Shown: positions 35,650 to 44,589 of the stretch, one piece after another | Layout: each line of letters begins with the position of its first letter | Numbering within the stretch: the stretch's first letter is position 1 | The notes under the pieces: model-generated | What the model was told of the DNA's origin: nothing | The model's database searches: none | Seen by the model: only the letters and a program-made list of their open reading frames with translations | Assembly: GCA_016715465.1 (NCBI GenBank) | Contig: JADKAA010000029.1 | Coordinates: forward strand, 744,001 to 808,000 | Origin: Saprospiraceae bacterium | GTDB taxonomy: Bacteria; Bacteroidota; Bacteroidia; Chitinophagales; Saprospiraceae | Reading direction: 5' to 3' | Length of the DNA: 64,000 nucleotides | Translations under genes and position numbers: made by a program

Positions 35650-35952
35650 TTATTCTTCTGATCCATAAATGTCAAGGCTATCACCGGTTGAAAGGGTGAT
35701 CACGGCCTTTTTAACCGGACTTATCCTTCCCTTCAATACACCGGACCTTGTGTTTCTCACTTTAACCTTACCCGGACTAATCATTGTGTTCACTGAGTTG
35801 ACAGTCACATCGGGAAACATTGCAGAAAACGCCTTGGCGATCTGAAGCTTATTTGAGCCTTTATCTACAATAAATGCATACTGATTCAACTTACCGGAAA
35901 TCTTTTCCGCTTTCTCCGAGATGATGGGTTTTATGATAATATCCTTTGCCAT
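35650..35952 (-). CDS. rplW: 50S ribosomal protein L23
   Basis: 100 residues. IIKPIISEKAEKISGKLNQY opens the family fold. It lies at the tunnel exit and docks trigger factor and SRP. It is 22 bases after rplD. Confidence 0.96.
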   Translation of the reverse strand: MAKDIIIKPIISEKAEKISGKLNQYAFIVDKGSNKLQIAKAFSAMFPDVTVNSVNTMISPGKVKVRNTRSGVLKGRISPVKKAVITLSTGDSLDIYGSEE

Positions 35953-35974
35953 TTCAATTTAATTTTGGCTTAGC

Positions 35975-36592
35975 TTAAACAATTTTTGATACTGAACTCT
36001 CAAATAAAACGAGGTCACTTGCCTGAAGTACTTCGAAAGTATTGATGTCCTTTACATTCATAATCCTGGCATTCGGCAGGTTTCTGCCTGACAGGTACAA
36101 GTTATCATTATAGTCCGGGAAGACAAACAAGGTTTTCTTTGCTGATGCTACACCCAATTTGTCCATTACGCCTGCAAACTGTTTTGTTTTAGGGGCATCC
36201 ATGGCAAAATCCTCAACTATCTTCAATGAACCCTGCTGGGCTTTTAAAGACAAGGCAGAGTACCTGGCCAGTTTCTTTACTTTTTTGTTCAAAGAGAAAT
36301 CGTAGTCTCTTGGTCTTGGACCGAAAGCTCTACCCCCGCCTTTTACGGTAGGTGACTTCAAAGAACCAGCCCTGGCACCACCGGTACCTTTCTGCTTCTT
36401 GAATTTTTTGGTAGTCCTCGCCACTTCCCATTTTTCTTTAGCCTTATGGGTTCCCTGGCGCTGCGCAGCATTATATTGCTTTACCGCAAGATACATGGCA
36501 TGCTCATTGGGTTCAATGCCAAAGATGGCATCAGGAAGTTCGATTGATCTGCCTGTTGATTGTCCGTTTGAATTTAATACATCTACTCTCAT
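35975..36592 (-). CDS. rplD: 50S ribosomal protein L4
   Basis: 205 residues. The extended tunnel loop (KQKGTGGARAGSLKSPTVKG then GRAFGPRPRDYDF) is intact. In other bacteria L4 also represses the S10 operon; no L4-binding leader is recognised here. It is six bases after rplC. Confidence 0.97.
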   Translation of the reverse strand: MRVDVLNSNGQSTGRSIELPDAIFGIEPNEHAMYLAVKQYNAAQRQGTHKAKEKWEVARTTKKFKKQKGTGGARAGSLKSPTVKGGGRAFGPRPRDYDFSLNKKVKKLARYSALSLKAQQGSLKIVEDFAMDAPKTKQFAGVMDKLGVASAKKTLFVFPDYNDNLYLSGRNLPNARIMNVKDINTFEVLQASDLVLFESSVSKIV

Positions 36593-36598
36593 CTGGCA

Positions 36599-37219
36599 TT
36601 ACTTTTCAAGTACAACAAAAGATCCATTGTGACCGGGAATAGCCCCCTTAACAAGGATCAGATTTTTTTCTGGAAGCAATTTTGCAATCCTTAGGTTTTT
36701 GATGGTAACCTTGTCGTTACCCATCCTACCAGCCATCCTCAGACCTTTGAATACCTTTGAAGGGTATGCAGAGGCACCGATTGAACCCGGAGCTCTAAGT
36801 CTGTTATGCTGACCATGAGTGGACTCGCCCACACCGCTGAAGCCGTGTCTTTTGACAACACCCTGGAAGCCCTTACCTTTGGAAACGCCGACTGCCCTGA
36901 TTTTATCACCTTCCGCAAACACCTCGTCCAGAGAGATGGTATCTCCCAATGATTTGGAAATAGGGAAATCCCTGAATTCAGCTACCTTCTTTTTAGGGGT
37001 GGTACCTGCTTTCGCGAAGTGACCCATCATCTGATTGGAGGTGTTCTTTTCCTTCGCTTCACCAAAGGCGAGCTGCAGGGAATTGTAACCATCCGAATCA
37101 ACGGTTTTCACTTGAGTAACGACATTAGGCACAGCCTCCACCACGGTAACCGCGATGTACTTGCCTTCCGCATCAAAGATGCTGGTCATACCAATTTTTT
37201 TACCAATTAAACCATTCAT
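36599..37219 (-). CDS. rplC: 50S ribosomal protein L3
   Basis: 206 residues. The L3 signature around FQGVVKRHGFSGVGESTHGQ and the C-terminal LVKGAIPGHNGSFVV are clear. It starts 67 bases after rpsJ. Confidence 0.97.
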   Translation of the reverse strand: MNGLIGKKIGMTSIFDAEGKYIAVTVVEAVPNVVTQVKTVDSDGYNSLQLAFGEAKEKNTSNQMMGHFAKAGTTPKKKVAEFRDFPISKSLGDTISLDEVFAEGDKIRAVGVSKGKGFQGVVKRHGFSGVGESTHGQHNRLRAPGSIGASAYPSKVFKGLRMAGRMGNDKVTIKNLRIAKLLPEKNLILVKGAIPGHNGSFVVLEK

Positions 37220-37286
37220 AGTTTATAATTTTGGCACAAAGAATACTGAATACAGCTTGCCGGCTGTACCCATTTTATTTAATAAA

Positions 37287-37595
37287 TTATGTTAACTTAA
37301 CCTGGATATCTACGCCACTCGGAAGTTCCAATTTGGAGAGTGCATCGACCGTCTTTTGAGTTGGCGTAAAAATCTCGATTAATCTTTTGTGGGTACGCAA
37401 CTGAAACTGCTCACGAGATTTTTTGTTTACATGCGGTGATCGAAGCACTGTAAAAATTTCTTTCTCAGTGGGCAGCGGAATCGGACCCGAAATTACGGCT
37501 CCACTATTCTTAACTGTTTTTACGATCTTCTCTGTACTCTTATCCACAAGATTGTGGTCGTAAGAACAAAGTTTGATCCTAATTTTTTGATTCAT
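37287..37595 (-). CDS. rpsJ: 30S ribosomal protein S10
   Basis: 102 residues, MNQKIRIKLCSYDHNLVDKS at the start; the GPIPLPTEKEIFTVLRSPHV segment is conserved. The first gene of the S10 segment, with its own promoter about 40 bases upstream. In other bacteria S10 is also the antitermination factor NusE. Confidence 0.97.
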   Translation of the reverse strand: MNQKIRIKLCSYDHNLVDKSTEKIVKTVKNSGAVISGPIPLPTEKEIFTVLRSPHVNKKSREQFQLRTHKRLIEIFTPTQKTVDALSKLELPSGVDIQVKLT

Positions 37596-37631
37596 GACCC
37601 TTAATTATATATTACTTTTTAAAAGTGGCTG

Positions 37632-37661
37632 CAAAGGTACAAAATATCCTAAGCTCACCAA
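37632..37661 (-). promoter_or_regulatory. Promoter of the S10 operon
   Basis: Minus strand: TTG (37661-37659), 19-base spacer, TACCTTTG (37639-37632). This is an exact match to the Bacteroidota primary-sigma promoter (TTG-N19-TAnnTTTG). Transcription would begin about 30 bases before the rpsJ start. It lies just after the fusA terminator. Confidence 0.85.
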
Positions 37662-37692
37662 ATTATTTTTTAAAAAAAATCAATTTATATAC

Positions 37693-37726
37693 AAAAAATA
37701 TGCCTCAGAAAATTATTCTGAGGCAT
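37693..37726 (-). terminator. Rho-independent terminator after fusA
   Basis: A perfect 11-bp stem (37700-37710 with 37716-37726) with a 5-base loop is followed on the minus strand by a T-run (37693-37698). It lies 11 bases after the fusA stop and ends the str segment, so rpsL-rpsG-fusA and the S10 segment are separate transcription units. Confidence 0.9.
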
Positions 37727-37737
37727 GTCTTTGATTT

Positions 37738-39872
37738 TTAAGCTTTTACCGCACCTTTGGAGTTGGCAATTACTGCCTCTGCCACGTTTTTCGGTGCAGC
37801 TGCATAATGTGAAAACTCCATGGTACTGTTAGCCCTGCCTGAAGTAATTGTCCTCAGTTCGGTTACATAACCAAACATTTCAGACAATGGCACCTCTGCC
37901 TGGATGGAAATAGCTCCTCCTGACCTTTGTTCCTGGCCTTTGGGCATACCCCTTCTTCTGTTGAGGTCACCGATAACCGGACCGGTATATTCTTCCGGAG
38001 AAATGACTTCCAGCTTCATTATTGGCTCCAGCAATACAGGATTACACTTGCGTGCAGCTTCTTTAAAGCCTTCCTTGGCGCACAATTCAAAAGCCAGTGG
38101 CTTGGAATCCACCGCATGGGTCTTTCCATCATACAGTCGCACTTTCATGCTGTCAATGTTGTACCCTGCCAGGATGCCATTGTCCATCATGGAGTTGAAA
38201 CCCTTGATGATGGAAGCAAAATATTCCTTGGGAACAGATCCTCCAAATACATCATTTACAAACTGAAGCTTTGTTTTACCCGATTTGAATTCGTCGCTTT
38301 CCAGAAACTTTTCGTCTGCAGGACCGAGTTCAAATGACATTTCAGCAAATAAACCTGAACCTCCCGACTGCTTTTTCAATCGCTCCGTATGGTCAACCGT
38401 GGTAGTAAGTGCTTCTTTATAAGATACCTGAGGTGCTCCCTGGTTACATTCTACCTTGAACTCTCTCCTCAATCGATCTACGATGATCTCCAGGTGGAGT
38501 TCACCCATACCGCTGATGACCGTCTGGTTGGTATCTTCGTCATATTTAACTCTGAAGGTAGGATCCTCTTCGGCAAGTTTAGACAAAGCCATACCCAATT
38601 TATCGAGATCTTTCTGGCTCTTTGGTTCGACCGCGATGCCGATTACCGGCTCAGGGAAGATCATACTTTCCAAGATAATCGGTGAACCCTCAGCACAAAG
38701 TGTGTCACCTGTTCTGATGTCTTTGAAACCTACACCCGCTGCAAAGTCACCAGCGTCTACCCTGTCAATGGCATTTTGCTTATTGGCGTGCATTTGGTAT
38801 AACCTGGAAATCCTCTCCTTACTTTCTGATCTTGTATTTAAGATGTAAGAACCTGCATCAAGTGCACCAGAGTAAACCCTCATGAAACACAACCTGCCCA
38901 CGTAAGGGTCAGTGGCGATCTTGAAGGCCAGGGCGGTAAATGGTTCGTTTACATCTGGTTTTCTGATTTCTTCTTTATCCGTTTTGGGATTAATACCCTT
39001 TACCGGGGAATGTCTAATGGACTTGGCAGGAATGAACATACTGCATCCAATACAGCCTGAACGCCCTTGTTTTTAAAGGCAGATCCGCACATCATCGGTA
39101 CGAATTTAAAATCGCATACGGCAGCCCTGATGGCAGCTTCCATCTCTTCCTGACCAATGCTGTTGGGATCTTCAAAAAATTTCTCCATCAGCGTTTCGTC
39201 GTATTCGGCAATGGCTTCGAGCAGTTTTTCTCTCCACTCAGCAACCACAGAAACCAGATCATCCGGTACCGGAATTTCCGTAAAGGTCATACCCTGGTCT
39301 GATTCGTTCCAAACGATGGCCTTACCGGTGATAAGGTCAACCACCCCTTTGAATCGCTCCTCTTCGCCAATTGGCACCTGAAGCGGAATAGCCAGTGTAC
39401 CCAGTTTATCTTTTACGTCTTTTACCACTTCAAAGAAGTTGGCGCCTGACCTGTCCATTTTATTTACGAAACCAATACGCGGTACTTTGTAGTTGTCTGC
39501 CAAACGCCAGTTTGTTTCTGACTGAGGCTCCACCCCGGAAACCGCGCAAAAAAGAAATACCAGACCGTCGAGTACCCTCAGTGACCTGTTTACCTCAACG
39601 GTAAAATCCACGTGCCCCGGAGTATCGATGATGTTGAAGGTAAAGTCAGTACCCCTCCAGTTCCATGCAGCCTTAGTAGCTGCGGAAGTGATGGTAATAC
39701 CTCTTTCCTGCTCCTGCTCCATCCAGTCCATGGTAGCTGCACCATCGTGTACTTCACCTATCTTGTGACTTACACCGGTATAATAGAGGATACGCTCTGT
39801 AGTGGTTGTTTTCCCCGCATCGATGTGCGCAGCAATTCCAATATTTCTGGTATATTTTAAATCTTTGGCCAT
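37738..39872 (-). pseudogene. fusA: Elongation factor G, interrupted by a one-base frameshift (probable sequencing error)
   Basis: Two ORFs (39872-39000 and 39039-37738) are the N- and C-terminal parts of one EF-G. The coding strand has four C residues at 39008-39005 in GACATTCCCCGG. Five would give D-I-P-P-V-K-G-I-N-P, the family sequence, and join the frames into ~711 residues, the normal length. The GTPase domain has the P-loop HIDAGKTTTTERILYYTG, switch II DTPGHVDF and NKMD. Domains II-V continue through the second ORF, with GMGELHLEIIVDRL and RRRGMPKGQE. EF-G catalyses translocation and is essential, so a real break is implausible. It sits between rpsG (46 bases upstream) and a terminator. 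Confidence 0.93.
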
Positions 39873-39917
39873 TCTGTTATAAGAATTATGTCAAATAAGT
39901 TTTGTGATTCAATAAAA

Positions 39918-40385
39918 TTAATTCCTGAAGTGTGCGAACGCCCTGTTGGCTTCTGCCATCCTATGCGTATCTTCTTTCCTTTTTACGGCAGCACCTTCAC
40001 CTTTTGAAGCAGCGATCAGTTCTGCGGCTAATTTTTCAGCCATACCCTTTCCACTTCTTTCTCTGGAAAACCTTACCAACCACTTCATACCGATAGATAC
40101 CCTGCGCTCAGCCCTGATTTCAGTAGGAATCTGAAAATTGGCACCGCCTATCCTCTTGCTTCTTACCTCAACGGTTGGCATGGTATTATCCAGGGCCTTC
40201 CTCCATATTTCATGTGGATTCTCACCCGTTTTTTCCTGGATCTTGTCCATGGCATCATAAAAGAATGTAAATGTGGTTGACTTTTTACCTTGCCACATCA
40301 GGTTGTTGACAAACTGAGTAACTACAGGATCTCCGTATCTTGGATCTGGTGCAATTACCCTCTTTTTTGGTTTTCTTTTTCTCAT
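39918..40385 (-). CDS. rpsG: 30S ribosomal protein S7
   Basis: 155 residues. MRKRKPKKRVIAPDPRYGDP at the start; the helices around MPTVEVRSKRIGGANFQIPT are typical. It organises the 3' major domain of 16S rRNA. It lies 30 bases after rpsL. Confidence 0.97.
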   Translation of the reverse strand: MRKRKPKKRVIAPDPRYGDPVVTQFVNNLMWQGKKSTTFTFFYDAMDKIQEKTGENPHEIWRKALDNTMPTVEVRSKRIGGANFQIPTEIRAERRVSIGMKWLVRFSRERSGKGMAEKLAAELIAASKGEGAAVKRKEDTHRMAEANRAFAHFRN

Positions 40386-40415
40386 GGTATGATAGAAATA
40401 ATATTAGTCAATGAA

Positions 40416-40787
40416 TTATTTAGGCCTTTTGGTACCGTACTGTGAACGGCTTTTCTTTCTGTTGTTGACACCTGCTGTGTCCAGTGCACCCCTTACGATG
40501 GTGTACCTTACACCCGGAAGGTCTTTTACCCTTCCGCCCCTCACCAACACGATGGAGTGCTCCTGAAGGTTATGTCCTTCTCCCGGAATATAACAGATCA
40601 CTTCAAGCTGGTTGGTCAACCTTACCTTGGCCACCTTTCTCAATGCTGAGTTTGGTTTTTTTGGAGTTGTAGTGTACACCCTGGTACAAACACCCCTTTT
40701 CTGAGGACATGCTTCAAGTGCTCTTGACTTGGATTTTGTCACAATTTGTGTTCTACCTTTTCTTACTAACTGGTTAATTGTAGGCAT
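40416..40787 (-). CDS. rpsL: 30S ribosomal protein S12
   Basis: 123 residues. The decoding loops TTTPKKPNSALRKVAKVRLT and GGRVKDLPGVRY have the wild-type (streptomycin-sensitive) lysines. It is the first gene of the str operon, with a canonical promoter about 70 bases upstream. Confidence 0.97.
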   Translation of the reverse strand: MPTINQLVRKGRTQIVTKSKSRALEACPQKRGVCTRVYTTTPKKPNSALRKVAKVRLTNQLEVICYIPGEGHNLQEHSIVLVRGGRVKDLPGVRYTIVRGALDTAGVNNRKKSRSQYGTKRPK

Positions 40788-40858
40788 TGGTCCCTTAAAT
40801 TAAATGTTTAAATCTTTAAAATTCAATAGATTATAGTTCTCCTTTTTCAAAGGAAGTG

Positions 40859-40887
40859 CAAAGGTAAGGGTTTTTTTGATATTTCAA
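40859..40887 (-). promoter_or_regulatory. Promoter of the str operon (rpsL-rpsG-fusA)
   Basis: Minus strand: TTG (40887-40885), 18-base spacer, TACCTTTG (40866-40859). The match to the Bacteroidota primary-sigma consensus is exact. The leader would be about 65 bases. The rest of the 304-base gap to the next plus-strand gene is AT-rich with no other clear element. Confidence 0.85.
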
Positions 40888-41091
40888 TTAAAAATTTTAA
40901 AAATTATTCGTATCACTTAGATAGAAAGAATTTAAAATGGAATTATCCATAATTAACCCCTTTTATTTGGCCAGCCTCCATAATGCGGGATAGTCAAAAA
41001 TATAATGTCGGGTACATCAGGTACACTTACCCGGTTTTCGGCAATTTATACTATTTTTGGCAAATATAATTGTGTCAGACAACTAACAATC

Positions 41092-42108
41092 ATGACAAAA
41101 CGAAAAAAAATAGGGCTGATCTTTACAAGCCTGGTCGCTGCATTGCTGATTACTTATTTGTGTGGGCCAAAAGTACGGTTTGAACCTGTAAATTTTGCCA
41201 CCGCACCTGTAACAGAGACCCTTTTTTCTCTGGATTCTGTCATCGCAGCGCGGGAACGCCTTGTCGCAGACCTTAAACCTGAAAATGAAGCGCGCATTGT
41301 GTGGGCCGATACGACTGGCAGGAAGACAGATTACGCTGTGGTATATATCCACGGGTATTCGGCTTCTCAAATGGAAGGACACCCGATTCACCGCGATTTT
41401 GCCCGCCGGTATGGATGTAACCTTTATTTGGCAAGACTGGAAGACCATGGAAGGGCGGACACCAATTCCTTCAGGGATCTTACCCCGGACGCCCTTTTTG
41501 AGTCGGCTCAAAGGGCACTGGAAATCGGGAAAAAACTTGGTGAAAAGGTAATTGTCATGTCGTGTTCTACGGGAAGTACCCTTGCCATTATGCTGACACA
41601 GGTAAATCCAGATATATATGGACATATAATGTATGCCCCAAACATCGACATACGAGACCCATTGTCTGCCCTCGTCACTGAACCTTGGGGGGCACAACTT
41701 TTGTCATTCGTCCTGAAAGGTGATCACAACCATATTACCTACACCCCGGAAGCACAGAAATACTGGAATGCCGTCTATCATAAAAATGGCATCATCGTCA
41801 CCAAACGATTGATAAAGGATTATATGACGGATGCGCATTTTGCAAAAATAAATCAGCCACTGTTTTTAGCTTACTTCTACCGGGATGAAGATCACCAGGA
41901 TAATGCGGTTTCTGTACCGCGCATGCTGGATTTTTTTGAGGCGGTTTCGACTCCACCGGCCCAAAAGCGCAAATATGCGTCTGGCACTGCAGATTCCCAT
42001 GTCGTTTCCTCCTATGTCCAAAGCAAGGATGTGGAAGGTGTGAAAAGAGAGACTTTTCGCTTCGCGGAAGAGGTCTTGAAGCTCACTCCTGTGACTCACA
42101 CCCATTAG
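41092..42108 (+). CDS. Alpha/beta hydrolase with N-terminal membrane anchor
   Basis: 338 residues from the ATG at 41092; the frame is open from 41005, but the earlier part has no homology. Residues 1-25 form a membrane anchor or uncleaved signal (KKIGLIFTSLVAALLITYLC). The hydrolase fold follows: oxyanion region VVYIHGYSASQ, then the nucleophile elbow MSCSTGS, where the usual G-x-S-x-G has Ser instead of the first Gly. A likely acid lies in YFYRDEDHQD and a likely His in ADSHVV. The substrate is unknown; it could be a lipase, esterase or thioesterase. No operon partner is evident. Confidence 0.72.
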   Translation: MTKRKKIGLIFTSLVAALLITYLCGPKVRFEPVNFATAPVTETLFSLDSVIAARERLVADLKPENEARIVWADTTGRKTDYAVVYIHGYSASQMEGHPIHRDFARRYGCNLYLARLEDHGRADTNSFRDLTPDALFESAQRALEIGKKLGEKVIVMSCSTGSTLAIMLTQVNPDIYGHIMYAPNIDIRDPLSALVTEPWGAQLLSFVLKGDHNHITYTPEAQKYWNAVYHKNGIIVTKRLIKDYMTDAHFAKINQPLFLAYFYRDEDHQDNAVSVPRMLDFFEAVSTPPAQKRKYASGTADSHVVSSYVQSKDVEGVKRETFRFAEEVLKLTPVTHTH

Positions 42109-42220
42109 CCGGTGAAGGGTAACTTGAAATCATTTTTATGTTTGAAATTGGAGTGATTTGTACGATCATTCCGGAATTTTAGGTAATAAAAAAGCTTTAT
42201 ATTATATTTACCTTTCAATC

Positions 42221-43447
42221 ATGGGAGGACCAACTAAGCTGACATACGCCGATTTCTTCACCAAGGGCCAGTTTGAGACCTTGCCGGAGACGCTTGCCAT
42301 GCCTGAAAGAAGGCATCAATTTGTCATTGGCATTCCCAAAGAAACCCGTTTGGTGGAAAACAGGGTAGCCATTGTGCCAAACTCGGTACAAAGTCTTACG
42401 GCTGCCGGCATTCAGGTGAAAATTGAAAGTGGGGCAGGTGAGAAATCAAATTTTTCTGACCACGACTATTCGGAGGCAGGGGCTGAGATCTGCCATGATA
42501 AAAAGGATGTTTTCCAAAGCAACATCATCGTAAAAATAGCCCCCCCTTCAGTTGAAGAAATCGAATTAATGCAGGTGGACCAGGTGCTCATTTCGCCGTT
42601 GCATCTCCCCATTATTGATGCGCCATACCTGGAAAAACTTCTGTCCAAACGCATTACTTCCTTGGCCATGGAATATTTGCAATCTGCTGATGGCACCTTT
42701 CCCATCGTGCGCATTATGAGTGAAATTGCCGGCATGTCGGTCATGCTTACTGCGGGCGAACTGCTGAAAAGTCACAATGGCAGCCGGGGCATTTTGCTCG
42801 GCGGTGTTTCAGGTGTACCCCCGGCTAAAGTAGTCATTTTAGGTGCAGGTGTTGTTGGAGAATACGCAGTAAAAACGGCCCTTGGCTTAGGGGCATCCGT
42901 GAGAATTTTCGACAATGACATATCGAAAATTATACGTCTGCAAACCAACGTGGGGAGGCCACTGCATACCTCGGCCATCAATCCGGTTTATCTTGCCCAC
43001 CAACTCACTTCTGCGGATGTAGTTATTGGTGCCATTCACTCCAAAGATGGAAGAGCGCCCATCATCATCACCGAAGAAATGGTCACAAAAATGAAAGAAG
43101 GTTCTATCCTCATCGACGTAAGCATAGATCAGGGAGGCTGCTTTGAAACATCAGAAGTGACTACGCTGGAAAAACCGACTTTTGTAAAACATGGTGTCAT
43201 TCATTATTGCGTGCCCAACATACCTTCACAGGTTAGCCGGACGGCCTCCAATGCCATCAGCAACATCACCACACCGCTGTTGATGAAAATTGTGGACAGC
43301 CACTCAATGGAAAACCTGCTGATGATGCACGATGGCATACGCAACGGTTGTTACACCTATAAAGGTTGTCTCACAAACGAATATCTATCCAGAAGGTTTT
43401 CAAAAAAATATACCAATTTGTCGCTGTTACTCACCAGCGTGATCTGA
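42221..43447 (+). CDS. ald: Alanine dehydrogenase
   Basis: 408 residues from the ATG at 42221; the upstream in-frame TTG at 42158 is unlikely. The enzyme interconverts L-alanine and pyruvate plus ammonia with NAD(H). The N-terminal domain opens after a ~38-residue extension with IGIPKETRLVENRVAIVPNS. The Rossmann domain has VVILGAGVVGEYA and DVSIDQGGCFE, and the C-terminus has VPNIPSQVSRTASNAI, all as in alanine dehydrogenase and the related PntA. The proton-pumping transhydrogenase is excluded because there is no membrane part and no pntB neighbour. Confidence 0.9.
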   Translation: MGGPTKLTYADFFTKGQFETLPETLAMPERRHQFVIGIPKETRLVENRVAIVPNSVQSLTAAGIQVKIESGAGEKSNFSDHDYSEAGAEICHDKKDVFQSNIIVKIAPPSVEEIELMQVDQVLISPLHLPIIDAPYLEKLLSKRITSLAMEYLQSADGTFPIVRIMSEIAGMSVMLTAGELLKSHNGSRGILLGGVSGVPPAKVVILGAGVVGEYAVKTALGLGASVRIFDNDISKIIRLQTNVGRPLHTSAINPVYLAHQLTSADVVIGAIHSKDGRAPIIITEEMVTKMKEGSILIDVSIDQGGCFETSEVTTLEKPTFVKHGVIHYCVPNIPSQVSRTASNAISNITTPLLMKIVDSHSMENLLMMHDGIRNGCYTYKGCLTNEYLSRRFSKKYTNLSLLLTSVI

Positions 43448-43476
43448 ATCTTTACTAAAAATTATCAATATATTCC

Positions 43477-43824
43477 ATGTTAAAAACTTTATCTTTCGTA
43501 TTGCTGCTGACCTTCATTTCCTCCTGCCATCGGACTGCCGTATCGGATGGGACCGAAGTACCTACCCCGGATCAATCTACGGAAGTAATTACCGATGTCA
43601 ATACCACCCCATTGGACCCCAATACACCGGCTGCCGCAGATAAAACTACTGCTGACACGGGATGTTATGACAAGTCGCTTGCACAACCTTCCATGAAATG
43701 TGACGAAGATCGAAGGCCTGTTTGTGGATGCAATGGCGTCACTTATAAAAATGCGTGCGAAGCTGGCAAAGCCGGAGTACTCCGCTACAAGTGGGGACCT
43801 TGTTTCAAAACAGCTGACCGGTAA
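43477..43824 (+). CDS. Lipoprotein with a Kazal-type protease-inhibitor domain
   Basis: 115 residues. A lipoprotein signal peptide (SFVLLLTFISSC; Cys17) is followed by a Thr/Pro/Asp-rich linker (about 20-62) and a Kazal-like domain at the C-terminus: GCYDKSL, then RRPVCGCNGVTYKNACEAGK and GPC. The C-G-x-(D/N)-G-x-T-Y-x-N-x-C pattern is the Kazal signature. By family it could inhibit serine proteases at the cell surface. It lies 29 bases after ald and four bases before the next gene. Confidence 0.82.
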   Translation: MLKTLSFVLLLTFISSCHRTAVSDGTEVPTPDQSTEVITDVNTTPLDPNTPAAADKTTADTGCYDKSLAQPSMKCDEDRRPVCGCNGVTYKNACEAGKAGVLRYKWGPCFKTADR

Positions 43825-43828
43825 ATTG

Positions 43829-44455
43829 GTGAGTGCATGGCGCAACAAGCCACATGTGCTGGCCTGGACACTTGGCATTTTTACTTTACTTTCAGCCTAC
43901 TCTGTTTATTTATATCCGGGAGGTTCTGACCTGGATACCCAAGCCAGCGGTTTCAGCTGGATGCATAATTATTGGTGCCATTTACTGGACCGCACTGCGA
44001 TTAACGGCCATGTAAATCCGGGAAGATCCGCTGCCATTGCTGCCAGTTTAATTTTGTGTGTTGGCCTGGCATATACGTATTTTCGGCTGAGTGATGTTTA
44101 CCTTTCTCCGCTGGTCTCTCCCCGCCTCACCAAAGTAATGTTGATCACTGCCCTTTGTTCATTTATTTTTTTATCGACACCATTTCACGATGATGCTACT
44201 CTGGTACTTTGCATCGCCGGCATTTTATTTTTAATTTCTCTTTCGACTTCCTTAATTTATGTAAAGGTTTATTTGGCTGTGGCTATGATTATGGTTTGCA
44301 TGGCCATCAGTGGGCTAACTGCACTGATTTATTTTACTGGCTGGTTTATGCCTCAGCTGGCTTTGTTTCAGAAAATCAGTTTTGCGGCTTTTATGGTAAC
44401 TACGGTTTATTTGAATTATTTGCCACTGACAGAAAAAAACTTAAATAAAAATTAA
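43829..44455 (+). CDS. Multi-pass membrane protein, DUF998-like
   Basis: 208 residues from the GTG at 43829; the frame is open back to 43700, but that part overlaps the Kazal gene and is a shadow of it. About six hydrophobic spans follow a short basic N-terminus (AWRNKPHVLAWTLGIFTLLS). The WMHNYWCHLLDRTAINGHVN segment after the first span resembles the conserved loop of DUF998-type membrane proteins, but the match is from memory only. Function unknown. Probably co-transcribed with the Kazal lipoprotein. Confidence 0.6.
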   Translation: MSAWRNKPHVLAWTLGIFTLLSAYSVYLYPGGSDLDTQASGFSWMHNYWCHLLDRTAINGHVNPGRSAAIAASLILCVGLAYTYFRLSDVYLSPLVSPRLTKVMLITALCSFIFLSTPFHDDATLVLCIAGILFLISLSTSLIYVKVYLAVAMIMVCMAISGLTALIYFTGWFMPQLALFQKISFAAFMVTTVYLNYLPLTEKNLNKN

Positions 44456-44589
44456 ATAAAATTTGAGGTTTCATTTTATGATTTACGCCCATAGTTCCAT
44501 AAAGAAAGTATGAATTTGCCTTTTAGAAGTATAAAGAGCTAAATTAACTGATTAAAACTTATTTTTAACCCAATAAATACCATATACCA

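Noticed and set aside
39000..39039. Programmed ribosomal frameshift in fusA
   Set aside because: No slippery sequence or structure is seen, no precedent is known to me, and three other genes show the same homopolymer defect.
42137..42144. TATGTTTG as promoter of ald
   Set aside because: The -7 match is good but there is no TTG at a suitable distance (only one at 10 bases), so it was not listed as a feature.
43700..43828. Long N-terminal extension of the DUF998-like protein
   Set aside because: It overlaps the Kazal gene in another frame and has no hydrophobic or conserved sequence; the GTG at 43829 gives a compact start.
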